Below the pieces are notes generated by a model. It saw nothing but the letters and a program-made list of their open reading frames with translations, did no database searches and was not told where the DNA came from. A stretch of DNA of 64,000 nt from Candidatus Krumholzibacteriia bacterium (GTDB lineage: Bacteria > Krumholzibacteriota > Krumholzibacteriia > WVZY01 > JAKEHA01): NCBI GenBank assembly GCA_029865265.1, contig JAOUHG010000005.1, forward strand, positions 1 through 64,000, written 5' to 3'. The position numbers were made by a program, and so were the translations under genes. Positions 1 to 9,961 of this stretch are shown here, piece by piece (the first letter of the stretch is position 1; every line of letters begins with the position of its first letter).

Positions 1-72
1 GTCAAGGTGTTGAAGTATGTGCAGTTGGGGTTGGGGCAATGGGGAGGAACCCATCCCGCCGATCCCGGTCCC

Positions 73-112
73 ATGTCCCCGCACAGGCACACCCCGTGCC
101 AGGGACATTTTC
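73..112 (+). terminator. Hairpin followed by T-run, possible terminator of an upstream gene
   Basis: A two-part hairpin is visible. The outer 7-bp arms are ATGTCCC (73-79) and GGGACAT (102-108). The inner 5-bp arms are GGCAC (86-90) and GTGCC (96-100). It is followed by TTTTC. Read on the plus strand it could end a gene lying to the left of the window. The T-run is short, so this is only a candidate. Confidence 0.4.
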
Positions 113-120
113 ATGGCCAC

Positions 121-159
121 AACCAAAGAAAAGCGCCGCAGACCTGGGTCTGCGGCGCT
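121..159 (-). terminator. Rho-independent terminator of the lipoprotein gene
   Basis: There is a perfect 12-bp inverted repeat (132-143 with 148-159) around a 4-base loop. On the minus strand it is followed by TTTCTTTGGTT. It lies 45 bases past the stop of the minus-strand lipoprotein gene, where a terminator is expected. Confidence 0.75.
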
Positions 160-203
160 CACTTCGCGTACCACGGTACGCGTGGAGGTAGGCCGAGCGT
201 CGG

Positions 204-752
204 CTACTCGTTGACGGCGTCGGCGAAGTTCACGCTGACGGTGGCAACCGCTTCGATTTCCTTTTCGGTGCCCATTTCGCGGCCGGTGAAGCGGATGTTC
301 GCCTGCATGCTGATGCTGTTGGACGTTCCGGCGAGGGGAGAGAGGACGGGACCCGTCTTGTCCGCCCACGTGGTGAGACGAATGGCCGCCTCGGTGTCGC
401 CGCCCGAACCCACGACGATATGCGAGGACTCGTTGCGCGTCGCCAGCGTACCGGAACCACCGTCGGTTCGCGTCCAGGTGACGGTGTACTTCTCGATGAT
501 GATCTGGTTGTGCGTGTTGCCAACGATATATTCGTTGTACGGACGCGCGGAGAACGTCACCGGAATCAGATCCTCGGGGATGTACGGCGGATCCGTGAAG
601 TTGTTGAAGAGCACGTCGCTCTGGACGGGCATGCCGCCATTGAAATCCTTGATGTCGACAATGAAACGCCCCTTCTCGGCCGGGTCGTCGCAGGCCACAA
701 ATGCCAGCGCGACGCCAAAAAGTGCCGCGAGCGCGATGTTTCGCTTCACCAT
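204..752 (-). CDS. Putative lipoprotein of unknown function
   Basis: This 182-residue protein starts at an ATG preceded by a good AGGAGGT ribosome site; an in-frame extension to 1010 is possible but has no such support. The N-terminus is MVKR followed by a hydrophobic stretch ending at a cysteine (AFVAC), so it looks like a lipoprotein signal. Phe at position -3 is not the usual residue, so lipidation is likely but not certain. The rest is polar and Thr/Ser/Asn rich with alternating hydrophobic residues, suggesting a beta-sandwich. I do not recognise the family. It stands alone, with its own terminator downstream, and is transcribed divergently from nadB. Confidence 0.75.
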   Translation of the reverse strand: MVKRNIALAALFGVALAFVACDDPAEKGRFIVDIKDFNGGMPVQSDVLFNNFTDPPYIPEDLIPVTFSARPYNEYIVGNTHNQIIIEKYTVTWTRTDGGSGTLATRNESSHIVVGSGGDTEAAIRLTTWADKTGPVLSPLAGTSNSISMQANIRFTGREMGTEKEIEAVATVSVNFADAVNE

Positions 753-1081
753 GAAACCTACCTCCTGAATGGTGTTCGCCCGACCGCTCACCGGATCGTC
801 ATGGTGGAGTGTCGGGAATCCGAGGCCAGCATACGCAATCACCGTGCCAGCGCCGGGAGCGGGTGTGATTAACCAACGTAAAGGTCCGCAAGGGGTTAGC
901 CGGGCGAGCGTGGCGAACTCGCCGGGCTGCCACTGGAACCGGCGCCGGGACACTGCAATCTGCCCGCGGGCGGCTTCGCAGTTGCAATCCGCGCCCCGCT
1001 TGCCTAGCATCTGGGAAGGACGGCCGCCGGCGTGGCCCGCTATCTAACAGTGAAACCGCGAGTTAAGAGCTGCGCATTCAC
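753..1081. other. Intergenic region between divergent lipoprotein and nadB genes
   Basis: These 329 bases must hold the promoters for both flanking genes. I see the AGGAGGT ribosome site of the lipoprotein gene at the left edge. I see no convincing pair of -35 and -10 boxes for nadB; a TATCTA at 1041-1046 is a possible -10 without a matching -35. No small gene or RNA is recognised. Confidence 0.5.
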
Positions 1082-2677
1082 GTGATCCAGACCGACTTTC
1101 TCATCATCGGCTCCGGCGTGGCCGGGCTGTCGCTGGCACTGAACCTCGCCGGCCACGGCAGGGTGGCCGTCGTCACCAAGAAGGACCTGGCCGACTCCAA
1201 CACCAACCACGCGCAGGGCGGGGTGGCGGTGGTTGCGGGGGCGGATGACAGCTTCGATCTCCACGTGGCGGATACCCTGGAGACTGGGGACGGCCTGTGC
1301 CGGCCCGAGGTGGTGGATGCGGTTGTGCGCGAGGGACCGGCGAGGATCAGCGACCTGCGCACCATCGGCGTGGCGTTCACCACCGATGCCGGGCGCCTCG
1401 CCCTGGGCCTCGAAGGCGGGCACTCGCGCAAGCGCATCGTGCACAGCGCCGACCACACCGGCCGCGAGATCGAAACCCGCCTGCTCGACGCCGTCGCCGA
1501 CCACGAGAACATCACCCTCTACCCGTATCACATGGCGGTTGATCTCATCGCTTCGCGCCATCTCGAACGGGCGGCGCCGGAAGCGGTGGTGTGGGGCGCG
1601 TATGTTCTCGATACGCGCAGCCAGGTGGTACAACCGTTTGTGGCGCACCGCACCATCCTCGCCACCGGCGGTGCGGGAAAGGTGTACCTCTACACCACCA
1701 ACCCCGACATCGCCACCGGCGACGGGCTTGCCATGGCGTACCGCGTGGGTGCGACGGTGGCGAATCTCGAGTTCGTGCAGTTCCATCCCACCTGTCTGTT
1801 CCACCCGCAGGCGAAGTCGTTTCTGCTCAGCGAGGCCCTGCGCGGAGAGGGTGGCCGCCTGGTGCACGCCGGTGGCGAGCGCTTCATGGAAGCCTACGAT
1901 CCGCGCGGGGAACTGGCGCCGCGCGACATCGTTGCGCGCGCCATCGACGCGGAGATGAAGCACAGCGGCGCCGCGTGCGTGTACCTCGACATCCGCCACC
2001 TCTCGCCGGGGTTCATTGAGCGGCGCTTCCCCAGTATCCTGGCGAGGTGTCTGGAGTACGGCATCGATCCGCGCGTTGAGCCGATCCCGGTCGTCCCCGC
2101 CACGCACTACTTCTGCGGTGGTGTCGATGTCGATCTGGAGGGACGCAGCTCCGTGGCCGGCCTGTTCGCGGTCGGCGAGGTGAGCCACACCGGGTTGCAC
2201 GGCGCCAACCGCCTGGCCAGCAATTCGCTGCTCGAGGCGCTGGTGTACGCGCGCCGGGCGTACGATGGGGCACTGCATGGTTTCGACCCCGCGCGGCCAC
2301 TTCCGGTGCCGAAGCCCTGGGTGGAACCGGGGGGAATCGGTGCCCCGGACGCCATGGTTCTCGAGCACGACTGGGACCACGCGCGGCGGGTGATGTGGGA
2401 CTACGTGGGGATCGTGCGCAGTGATGCGCGCCTGGAGATCGCGCGCCGCCGCATGCAGGAGTTGTTCGAGACGGTCGAAGCGCAGTACTGGCGCAGCCGC
2501 GTCACCCAGGACCTGCTCGAGCTGCGTAACATCGTGCTGGTGGGGCGCCTGGTGATCGAATCGGCGATCCGCCGGCTCGAGAGCCGGGGGCTGCACTATA
2601 CGGAGAGCCACCCGGCCCGCGACGACGTGCACTTTCGCCGTGACACCGTGCTGTGCGCCGGGGAGGATGCGCAATGA
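1082..2677 (+). CDS. nadB: L-aspartate oxidase NadB
   Basis: This enzyme oxidises L-aspartate to iminoaspartate with FAD, the first step of de novo NAD synthesis; NadA then forms quinolinate. The 531-residue length is normal. The N-terminus carries the FAD-binding motif IIGSGVAGLS. The substrate/FAD region TNHAQGGVAVV, the ATGGAGK segment, EFVQFHPT, and HGANRLASNSLLEALV near residue 380 are all family hallmarks, and a C-terminal helical domain follows. The start is GTG with a weak ribosome site. It is the first gene of a tightly packed operon; its TGA overlaps the ATG of the following methyltransferase. nadA and nadC are not in the window. Confidence 0.95.
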   Translation: MIQTDFLIIGSGVAGLSLALNLAGHGRVAVVTKKDLADSNTNHAQGGVAVVAGADDSFDLHVADTLETGDGLCRPEVVDAVVREGPARISDLRTIGVAFTTDAGRLALGLEGGHSRKRIVHSADHTGREIETRLLDAVADHENITLYPYHMAVDLIASRHLERAAPEAVVWGAYVLDTRSQVVQPFVAHRTILATGGAGKVYLYTTNPDIATGDGLAMAYRVGATVANLEFVQFHPTCLFHPQAKSFLLSEALRGEGGRLVHAGGERFMEAYDPRGELAPRDIVARAIDAEMKHSGAACVYLDIRHLSPGFIERRFPSILARCLEYGIDPRVEPIPVVPATHYFCGGVDVDLEGRSSVAGLFAVGEVSHTGLHGANRLASNSLLEALVYARRAYDGALHGFDPARPLPVPKPWVEPGGIGAPDAMVLEHDWDHARRVMWDYVGIVRSDARLEIARRRMQELFETVEAQYWRSRVTQDLLELRNIVLVGRLVIESAIRRLESRGLHYTESHPARDDVHFRRDTVLCAGEDAQ

Positions 2678-3417
2678 GCGTGGAGTGGTACCGGGTGGCG
2701 TTCGGCGAGGTGTACCCGCTGGTCTACGCGCACCGCGACGATGCCGAGGCGGCGCGGGCCGCGGCGGCGTACGCGGGCTGCTTTCGGCAGGCGATGCCGG
2801 TGCTCGACGTGGCCTGCGGCGCGGGCCGGCACACGGCCGCGTTCGCCGCGGCGGGGCTGGAGACGCTGGGGCTGGACCTCTCCGAGTTCCTGCTGGTCGA
2901 GGCGGTGGAACGCCGCGTACTCTCGGGCCGCATGGTACTCGGCGACATGCGACGCCTGCCGTTTCGCAGTGGGGCACTGGGTGGGGCCATCAACATGTTC
3001 ACCAGTTTCGGTTACTTCGAAGACGAAGCCGACGACGCGCGCGCAGTGGCGGAAGTTGCCCGCGTGCTGCGGCCCGGCGGGCGTTTCCTGATCGACTTCA
3101 TCAACGCCACCACGGTGGGGAGGGTGGGCGCGGAGACAACGCGCCGCCACGAAGGCGACGTTCAGATCGAGGAGCGGCGCGAACGGGACGCCTCCGGGCG
3201 CCACCTGTGCAAGCACGTGCGCGTCCTGCGGCCGGACGGTGAGGAGGTCTCCTACCGGGAGCAGGTGCGCCTGTACGCGCCCGCGGAATTGGAGGCACTG
3301 CTCGCGTCGGCGGGGTTGCGGGTCGTGGAACGTTTCGGGGACTATGACGCGGGACCGTTCGTGGCGGCCGCATCGGCACGCATCATCCTGCTCGCAGAAA
3401 GAGAAGGACCTTCGTGA
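2674..3417 (+). CDS. Class I SAM-dependent methyltransferase in the bacillithiol operon
   Basis: This 247-residue protein starts at an ATG with GGGAGG upstream and overlaps the nadB stop (ATGA). The SAM-binding motif I is VLDVACGAGRHT, followed by the acidic end of strand 2 in LGLDLSEF. Motif II lies around LGDMRRLPF, with a post-motif ARVLRPGGRFLIDF. The fold is therefore a complete class I methyltransferase; the substrate cannot be read from sequence. Its place between nadB and bshC, translationally coupled to both, suggests a role in the same pathway. Some green sulfur bacteria make N-methyl-bacillithiol with a SAM enzyme (NmbA), so this could be an equivalent. That assignment is inference. 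Confidence 0.85.
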   Translation: MSVEWYRVAFGEVYPLVYAHRDDAEAARAAAAYAGCFRQAMPVLDVACGAGRHTAAFAAAGLETLGLDLSEFLLVEAVERRVLSGRMVLGDMRRLPFRSGALGGAINMFTSFGYFEDEADDARAVAEVARVLRPGGRFLIDFINATTVGRVGAETTRRHEGDVQIEERRERDASGRHLCKHVRVLRPDGEEVSYREQVRLYAPAELEALLASAGLRVVERFGDYDAGPFVAAASARIILLAEREGPS

Positions 3418-5012
3418 CGCCCGTACGCGAGATGATTCCACTGGAATGCGTTCCCGGCGGGAGCAGGTTGTACCGCGACTACGCGCTGGGACGGGGGACA
3501 GCCGTGCATGCCCTGCTCGGAGAGTTTCGTGCCGACGGCGCCGGCTGGGCGGCGGCCACGGCGCGCACGGCACGCGTCGACCCGCGCGTGGTGGAGCGCA
3601 TGGTGGAGAGCAACCGCTCGCTGGGTGCCTCCAGCGGGATTCTGGAACGTCTGCGCGGGCTCGGCGATGGGTCGGTACGCGCGGTCATCAGCGGACAGCA
3701 GCCCGGTGTCGCCGGGGGGCCGCTGATGAGCCTGCACAAGATTGCGACCACGTGCGCGCTTGCGCGTGAGGTGGAGGCCAGGCAGGGTGTTCCCTGCGTA
3801 CCCGTCTTCTGGCTGGGTGCCGACGACGATGACTTTGCCGAGGTTCGCGACGTGGTGGTGGTCAGCGGCGACATCTCGCTGGTTTCCGCCTCGCTGGCCG
3901 CCGGGGTAACGGTGCCGGGAAGGCGCATCGGCGATATCGATGCGGCCGCGGCCCGTGAGGTGTGGGGTGCGGTGGCGCCGTACCTGCCGCCGGCGACGGC
4001 GGGTGGGGAGGACATCGCCGCCCTGCTGGCGGGTGCCCGCGACTTCGGCGACGCGGCCGCACGCTGCATCATGCACCTGTGCGGCGGTGACGTGGCGCTG
4101 ATCGACGGGCGGGAACCGGTGCTGCGCGAGAGCGCGCGCGATCTCCTGCTCGGGTACTTCGACGGCGAGGACGCGCTGCGCGAGCGGGTCCGCTCGGCGG
4201 GGGCGACGCTGGCATCCGCCGGATACCACGCCCAGCTGGATCCCGGCGACTCCTCCGGGTTGTTCCTGGTCGCCGACGGGGTGCGCCGCAGAATCCCCGC
4301 CGATCAGCGGGCGGCGGCGCGCACACGCTTCCAGGCCGACCCCACCGCGGTGTCGCCGGGCGTGATCGCGCGCAATCTCGTGCAGGATTCGGTATTCCAT
4401 CCCGTCGCGGTGGTGCTGGGTCCGGCGGAGATCGCCTACCGCGCACAGATTGCGGGTGTGTACGACGCGCTGGGAGTTTCGTGCCCGGTTGTGTTTCCAC
4501 GCATGATGGCGACGTTCGTGCCGCCGCCGGTCGCCGACCTGGCGCGGGCGGCGGGCATCGACGCTGCAACCCTGGCCCTGGATCCCGCCGCGGCCGCCGA
4601 TGCGGCGCGGGCGAGTCTGCGCGACGACGCATTCGCCGCGTCCGCCCGCCAGGCGGAGGTGGCGTTTGCGGAACTGGCGGAGCGCTTTGCGTCGGCCGCG
4701 GCCGGGCGGCTGGACGCGCGCGCGCTGGACAAGCTGCGCAAGCGGTTCGGGGATCTTACGCAGCGACTGCGCCAATCGGTGGACATGGCGGTGGAGCAGG
4801 ACACGCACAGCGCGGCAGCGCGTTTTCCATTTCTGTCGCACCTGCCCGAGCTGTTCGTGCGTGGCGGCGTACCGCAGGAACGCTACCTCTCCATGACGGC
4901 GCCCTACAGCTTCCACGGCCCGGCCGCCTGGAATGGGCTGCGCGGCATCGCCGGCGATTCCGTGACGGCGGCGTTAGACGGCCGGGTCGGGCTTCGTGTA
5001 TATTCCATCTGA
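3414..5012 (+). CDS. bshC: Bacillithiol synthase BshC (cysteine-adding enzyme)
   Basis: BshC performs the last step of bacillithiol synthesis, joining cysteine to glucosaminyl-malate. The length (532 residues) fits the family. The hallmark SGQQPG is at residues 93-98, followed by the PVFWLGADDDDFAEV segment and, later, FPRMMATFV. A C-terminal part rich in Ala/Arg looks like the helical coiled-coil of the family, with the conserved HFLSHLPELF-like end segment RFPFLSHLPELFVRGG. The start is GTG, sharing GTGA with the methyltransferase stop. bshB and bshA follow directly, which makes the assignment very firm. Confidence 0.94.
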   Translation: MTPVREMIPLECVPGGSRLYRDYALGRGTAVHALLGEFRADGAGWAAATARTARVDPRVVERMVESNRSLGASSGILERLRGLGDGSVRAVISGQQPGVAGGPLMSLHKIATTCALAREVEARQGVPCVPVFWLGADDDDFAEVRDVVVVSGDISLVSASLAAGVTVPGRRIGDIDAAAAREVWGAVAPYLPPATAGGEDIAALLAGARDFGDAAARCIMHLCGGDVALIDGREPVLRESARDLLLGYFDGEDALRERVRSAGATLASAGYHAQLDPGDSSGLFLVADGVRRRIPADQRAAARTRFQADPTAVSPGVIARNLVQDSVFHPVAVVLGPAEIAYRAQIAGVYDALGVSCPVVFPRMMATFVPPPVADLARAAGIDAATLALDPAAAADAARASLRDDAFAASARQAEVAFAELAERFASAAAGRLDARALDKLRKRFGDLTQRLRQSVDMAVEQDTHSAAARFPFLSHLPELFVRGGVPQERYLSMTAPYSFHGPAAWNGLRGIAGDSVTAALDGRVGLRVYSI

Positions 5013-5013
5013 T

Positions 5014-5733
5014 ATGCGAGTCATGGCCATCGGCATACACCCGGACGACGTCGAGATCGGATGCGGCGGAACCGTGGCGCTCTGTGCGGCGCGCGGTCAC
5101 GACGTGCTGATCGTGGATCTGACCCGCGGCGAGTCGTCCAGCAACGGTACCGTCGAACAGCGCGCGGCCGAGGCCGCCGACGCGGCGCGTATCCTGGGGG
5201 CGTCGCGCGTCAACGCGGGGCTGCCGGACACGGGTGTGCACAGCGCGGATGCTGCCCAGATCCGTTCGCTGGTGGGTATCCTGCGCGCGCACCGTCCCGA
5301 TGTGGTCCTGGTGCCGCACGCCGACGATCCCCACCCCGACCACGCGGCGGGCGCGCTGCTCGCGCGGCACGCCATCTTCCTGGCCAACGTGAACGGTTAT
5401 GCCACCGACGGCGCCGGCGGAAAGCAGGTGCGCTGGAAGGTGGCCCGCGCGCTGGTGTATCCGGGACGGCGCGAGGTGCGCCCGGATGCGGTGGTGGACG
5501 TGACCGCGTACTACGAAACCAAGATGTCCGCGATCCGCGCGCACGCGAGCCAGGTGACGGCGGCCTCCGGCTCGTTGCCGACCCCCCTCACCGATCCGCG
5601 TTTCCTCGGCGTGGTCGACGCGCGCGACCGCCTGGCAGGGCGCACCATCGGCGTCACCCACGGCGAGGCCTTCGAACTGCTCGCGCCCGTAGCACTCGAT
5701 GATCTCGAGCTGCTGGTGAGACGGGAGCCCTGA
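5014..5733 (+). CDS. bshB: Bacillithiol biosynthesis deacetylase BshB1 (PIG-L family)
   Basis: This enzyme removes the acetyl group from N-acetylglucosaminyl-malate, the second step of bacillithiol synthesis. The 239-residue protein has the PIG-L zinc motif HPDD at residues 9-12 and a second site HPDH at 107-110, so His9, Asp12 and His110 are the likely zinc ligands and Asp11 the likely base. I chose ATG 5014, one base after the bshC stop; a GTG at 4996 inside bshC is possible but unnecessary. It sits between bshC and bshA in one operon, which separates it from other PIG-L deacetylases. Confidence 0.93.
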   Translation: MRVMAIGIHPDDVEIGCGGTVALCAARGHDVLIVDLTRGESSSNGTVEQRAAEAADAARILGASRVNAGLPDTGVHSADAAQIRSLVGILRAHRPDVVLVPHADDPHPDHAAGALLARHAIFLANVNGYATDGAGGKQVRWKVARALVYPGRREVRPDAVVDVTAYYETKMSAIRAHASQVTAASGSLPTPLTDPRFLGVVDARDRLAGRTIGVTHGEAFELLAPVALDDLELLVRREP

Positions 5734-5736
5734 GGC

Positions 5737-6870
5737 GTGCCCTTCAAGATCGGAATCGTGTGTTACCCGACGCTGGGTGGAAGCGGGGTGGTGGCCACCG
5801 AACTGGGCAAGTCGCTGGCCGCGCTGGGCAACGAGGTCCACTTCATCACCAGCGGGCATCCCACCCGCCTGTCCGGGTACGACGAGCGGGTGTACCTGCA
5901 CAAGGTGGTCACGGGGGACTACCCGCTGTTTCAGCAGTACACGCCGTACTCGCTGAGCCTGTCGGTGAAGATCCGCGAGGTGGCCGACCAGTACGACCTC
6001 GACCTCGTCCACGTTCACTACGCCATCCCGCACGCCACGTCGGCGTTTCTTGCCCGCGAGATGCTCAAGCCGAAGCGCCTGCCCACCATGACCACGCTGC
6101 ACGGTACCGACATCACCCTGGTGGGGCTCATGCCGTCGTACTACGAGATCACCCGTTTCAGCATCGACCAGAGCGACGCGGTCACCGCCGTCTCCGAGTT
6201 CCTGCGCCGGGAAACCATCCGCGAGTTCAAGACCGAGCGGCCCATCGAGGTGATCCACAACTTCGTGGACACCGAACAGTTCCGCCCCCAGGACGACCCT
6301 TGTACGCGCAAGCGGCTATCACCGCACGGCGAGAGGGTCCTGATGCATGTTTCCAACTTCCGTAAAGTTAAGAACTTGCCGGTTATCTTGAAGGTGCTGG
6401 ATGAGGTGCGGAAGTACGAGCCGACCCGGCTGGTGCTGGTGGGGGACGGCCCGGAACGCGAGTCGACCGAACGGCTGGCGGTGGAGATGGGCCTGGATGG
6501 AGCGGTGGACTTCCTCGGCGACCAGGAGTACATCGCCGATGTGCTGCCCGCCGCGGACGTCTTCATGCTCCCCAGCCAGCACGAGAGTTTTGGCCTGTCC
6601 GCGCTGGAGGCGATGAGTTGTGGGGTGCCGGTGGTGGGCTCCCGCATCGGCGGGCTGCCCGAGGTTATCGTGAACGAGGAAACCGGATTTCTCTGTGAGC
6701 CCACCGACGTCGCTTGCATGACCGCCATCGTGCTGGGCCTGTTCCGCGACGAGACACTGCGGCGGGCGATTGGCAGCGCGGCGCGCGAGCGCGCCGTGAC
6801 CCAGTTCAACCGGGAGAAGATCGTGGGCCGTTACGTCGAGAGCTACCACCGGCTGGTGAACGGGGGATGA
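5737..6870 (+). CDS. bshA: N-acetyl-alpha-D-glucosaminyl L-malate synthase BshA
   Basis: BshA is a GT4 glycosyltransferase that joins UDP-GlcNAc to L-malate, the first step of bacillithiol synthesis. The 377-residue length is typical. The N-terminus reads IGIVCYPTLGGSGVVATELG, very characteristic of BshA. HVHYAIPHATSA and TTLHGTDITLVG follow, and the nucleotide-sugar site HESFGLSALEAMSCGVPVV lies in the C-terminal half. The start is GTG, three bases after bshB. Its stop overlaps the next start (ATGA). With bshC and bshB it forms a complete three-gene bacillithiol set. Confidence 0.95.
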   Translation: MPFKIGIVCYPTLGGSGVVATELGKSLAALGNEVHFITSGHPTRLSGYDERVYLHKVVTGDYPLFQQYTPYSLSLSVKIREVADQYDLDLVHVHYAIPHATSAFLAREMLKPKRLPTMTTLHGTDITLVGLMPSYYEITRFSIDQSDAVTAVSEFLRRETIREFKTERPIEVIHNFVDTEQFRPQDDPCTRKRLSPHGERVLMHVSNFRKVKNLPVILKVLDEVRKYEPTRLVLVGDGPERESTERLAVEMGLDGAVDFLGDQEYIADVLPAADVFMLPSQHESFGLSALEAMSCGVPVVGSRIGGLPEVIVNEETGFLCEPTDVACMTAIVLGLFRDETLRRAIGSAARERAVTQFNREKIVGRYVESYHRLVNGG

Positions 6871-7241
6871 GTCAGCGGGCGGAGTTCTGGCTGGCGGTGG
6901 ACCGCATCCGGGAGGGCGATGCGCGTTACAAGCCGGATGCCTATGCCTTCGTGATGGAGGCGGTGGACTACACCGTGCGTTCGCTGGGTGTCTGGCGCCA
7001 CGTCTCCGCGGCGGAACTGGTGGAGGGGCTGCGCCGCGCGGCGTGCGATCGATACGGCATGCTCGCATTCACCGTGCTGGAGAAGTGGGGTGTCCGCACC
7101 GGTTCCGACGTGGGCGAGATCGTGTTTCAGCTGATCGACGAAGGCTTCCTCTCCCGCCAGGATGATGATTCGCGCGAGGCGTTCGACGAGGTGGGCAGCC
7201 TCGCGTCGGATCTCGTCGACCGCTACTTCGAGACGGGATAG
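6867..7241 (+). CDS. Minf_1886 family conserved protein of unknown function
   Basis: This 124-residue protein resembles the Minf_1886 family, small proteins best known from Planctomycetes and Verrucomicrobia. The opening FWLAVDRIREGDARYKPDAY and the following FVMEAVDYTVRSLG are the recognisable part, followed by a GLRRAACDRYGMLAFTVLEKWGV segment and an acidic end. It has no signal peptide or membrane segment, so it should be cytoplasmic. It is translationally coupled to bshA (ATGA overlap) and is the last gene of the nadB-bsh operon. No function is known, and only the operon position links it to bacillithiol. Confidence 0.85.
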   Translation: MSQRAEFWLAVDRIREGDARYKPDAYAFVMEAVDYTVRSLGVWRHVSAAELVEGLRRAACDRYGMLAFTVLEKWGVRTGSDVGEIVFQLIDEGFLSRQDDDSREAFDEVGSLASDLVDRYFETG

Positions 7242-7244
7242 CCG

Positions 7245-7589
7245 CTAGCCCGGCGGCCAGTCCAGCGGCCGTCCCCCCAGCACGTGCAGGTGGATGTGGA
7301 ACACCGCCTGCCCGGCATCCGGCCCCACGTTCACGACCACCCGGTACCCGCCTTCTGAGAGTCCCTCCGCCCGGGCCGCGCGCCGCGCGCTCAGGAGCAG
7401 CATCCCCAGTATCCCGCCATCGTCATCACCGGCCGCTTCCAGCGATGCGATGTGGCGTTTTGGAACGACGAGCAGGTGGACTGGCGCCGCAGGGTTGACG
7501 TCACGGAATGCGAGCGTGTCCGCGTCCTCCTGGACACGGGTGGCAGGAATCTCACCCGCCACGATGCGGCAGAAAATACACTCGGTCAT
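7245..7589 (-). CDS. HIT family nucleotide-binding hydrolase
   Basis: This 114-residue histidine-triad protein belongs to the HinT branch, which hydrolyses purine nucleoside phosphoramidates such as acyl- or aminoacyl-AMP. The N-terminus has the CIFCRIVAGEIPA motif with two cysteines, and the triad His98-x-His100-x-His102 (VFHIHLHVLGG) is intact. I chose ATG 7589; longer in-frame starts extend into an unlike, low-complexity stretch. It converges with the bsh operon, three bases from its end. A perfect TATAAT lies upstream on the same strand at 7666-7671. Confidence 0.92.
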   Translation of the reverse strand: MTECIFCRIVAGEIPATRVQEDADTLAFRDVNPAAPVHLLVVPKRHIASLEAAGDDDGGILGMLLLSARRAARAEGLSEGGYRVVVNVGPDAGQAVFHIHLHVLGGRPLDWPPG

Positions 7590-7900
7590 GTATCGACCTG
7601 TCTCTCCTTCAGGACGGTTTGTCTGTGCCGGCCCGGGAAAGCGCCGGGTCGGCATCGTCCCGGCATTATAGCGTGTCCCGCAAGGAGCTTCCAGCCGCGG
7701 GGTGGAATCGCGGGAGCCGCGGAAGCCGTCCGGGGCACGATGCGGTGCGACGGGAACGCATTGGTACGCTTCTTGCCTTTTGGGCAACGGGATATCGGCG
7801 GGTCGCGGCCCGGGGTGATGTGGCTGGCGCGGGGTGGATGCCCGACCTATATTGTGATTACAAGTTAGTTAACGCCCCCTGAACGCGAGCAGGAGGATTC
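7590..7900. other. Divergent intergenic region between the HIT gene and prkA
   Basis: These 311 bases hold the start regions of two divergent genes. I see a -10 for the HIT gene (7666-7671). I also see a TTGCC/GGCAA inverted repeat at 7773-7787 and, 48 bases before prkA, an AT-rich TATATTGTGATTACAAG whose TATATT (7848-7853) is a possible prkA -10 with no good -35. No gene is seen. Confidence 0.45.
7666..7694 (-). promoter_or_regulatory. Putative sigma70-type promoter for the HIT gene
   Basis: On the minus strand a perfect TATAAT (7666-7671) is preceded 17 bases upstream by CTGGAA, a weak -35 (three of six consensus bases). It sits about 77 bases before the HIT gene ATG. Confidence 0.4.
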
Positions 7901-9955
<2,055 letters not shown>

Positions 9956-9961
9956 GGGCGC

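Noticed and set aside
1040-2977. A 645-codon minus-strand open frame opposite nadB
   Set aside because: Pro/Arg-rich shadow translation without motifs; nadB is unmistakable on the plus strand.
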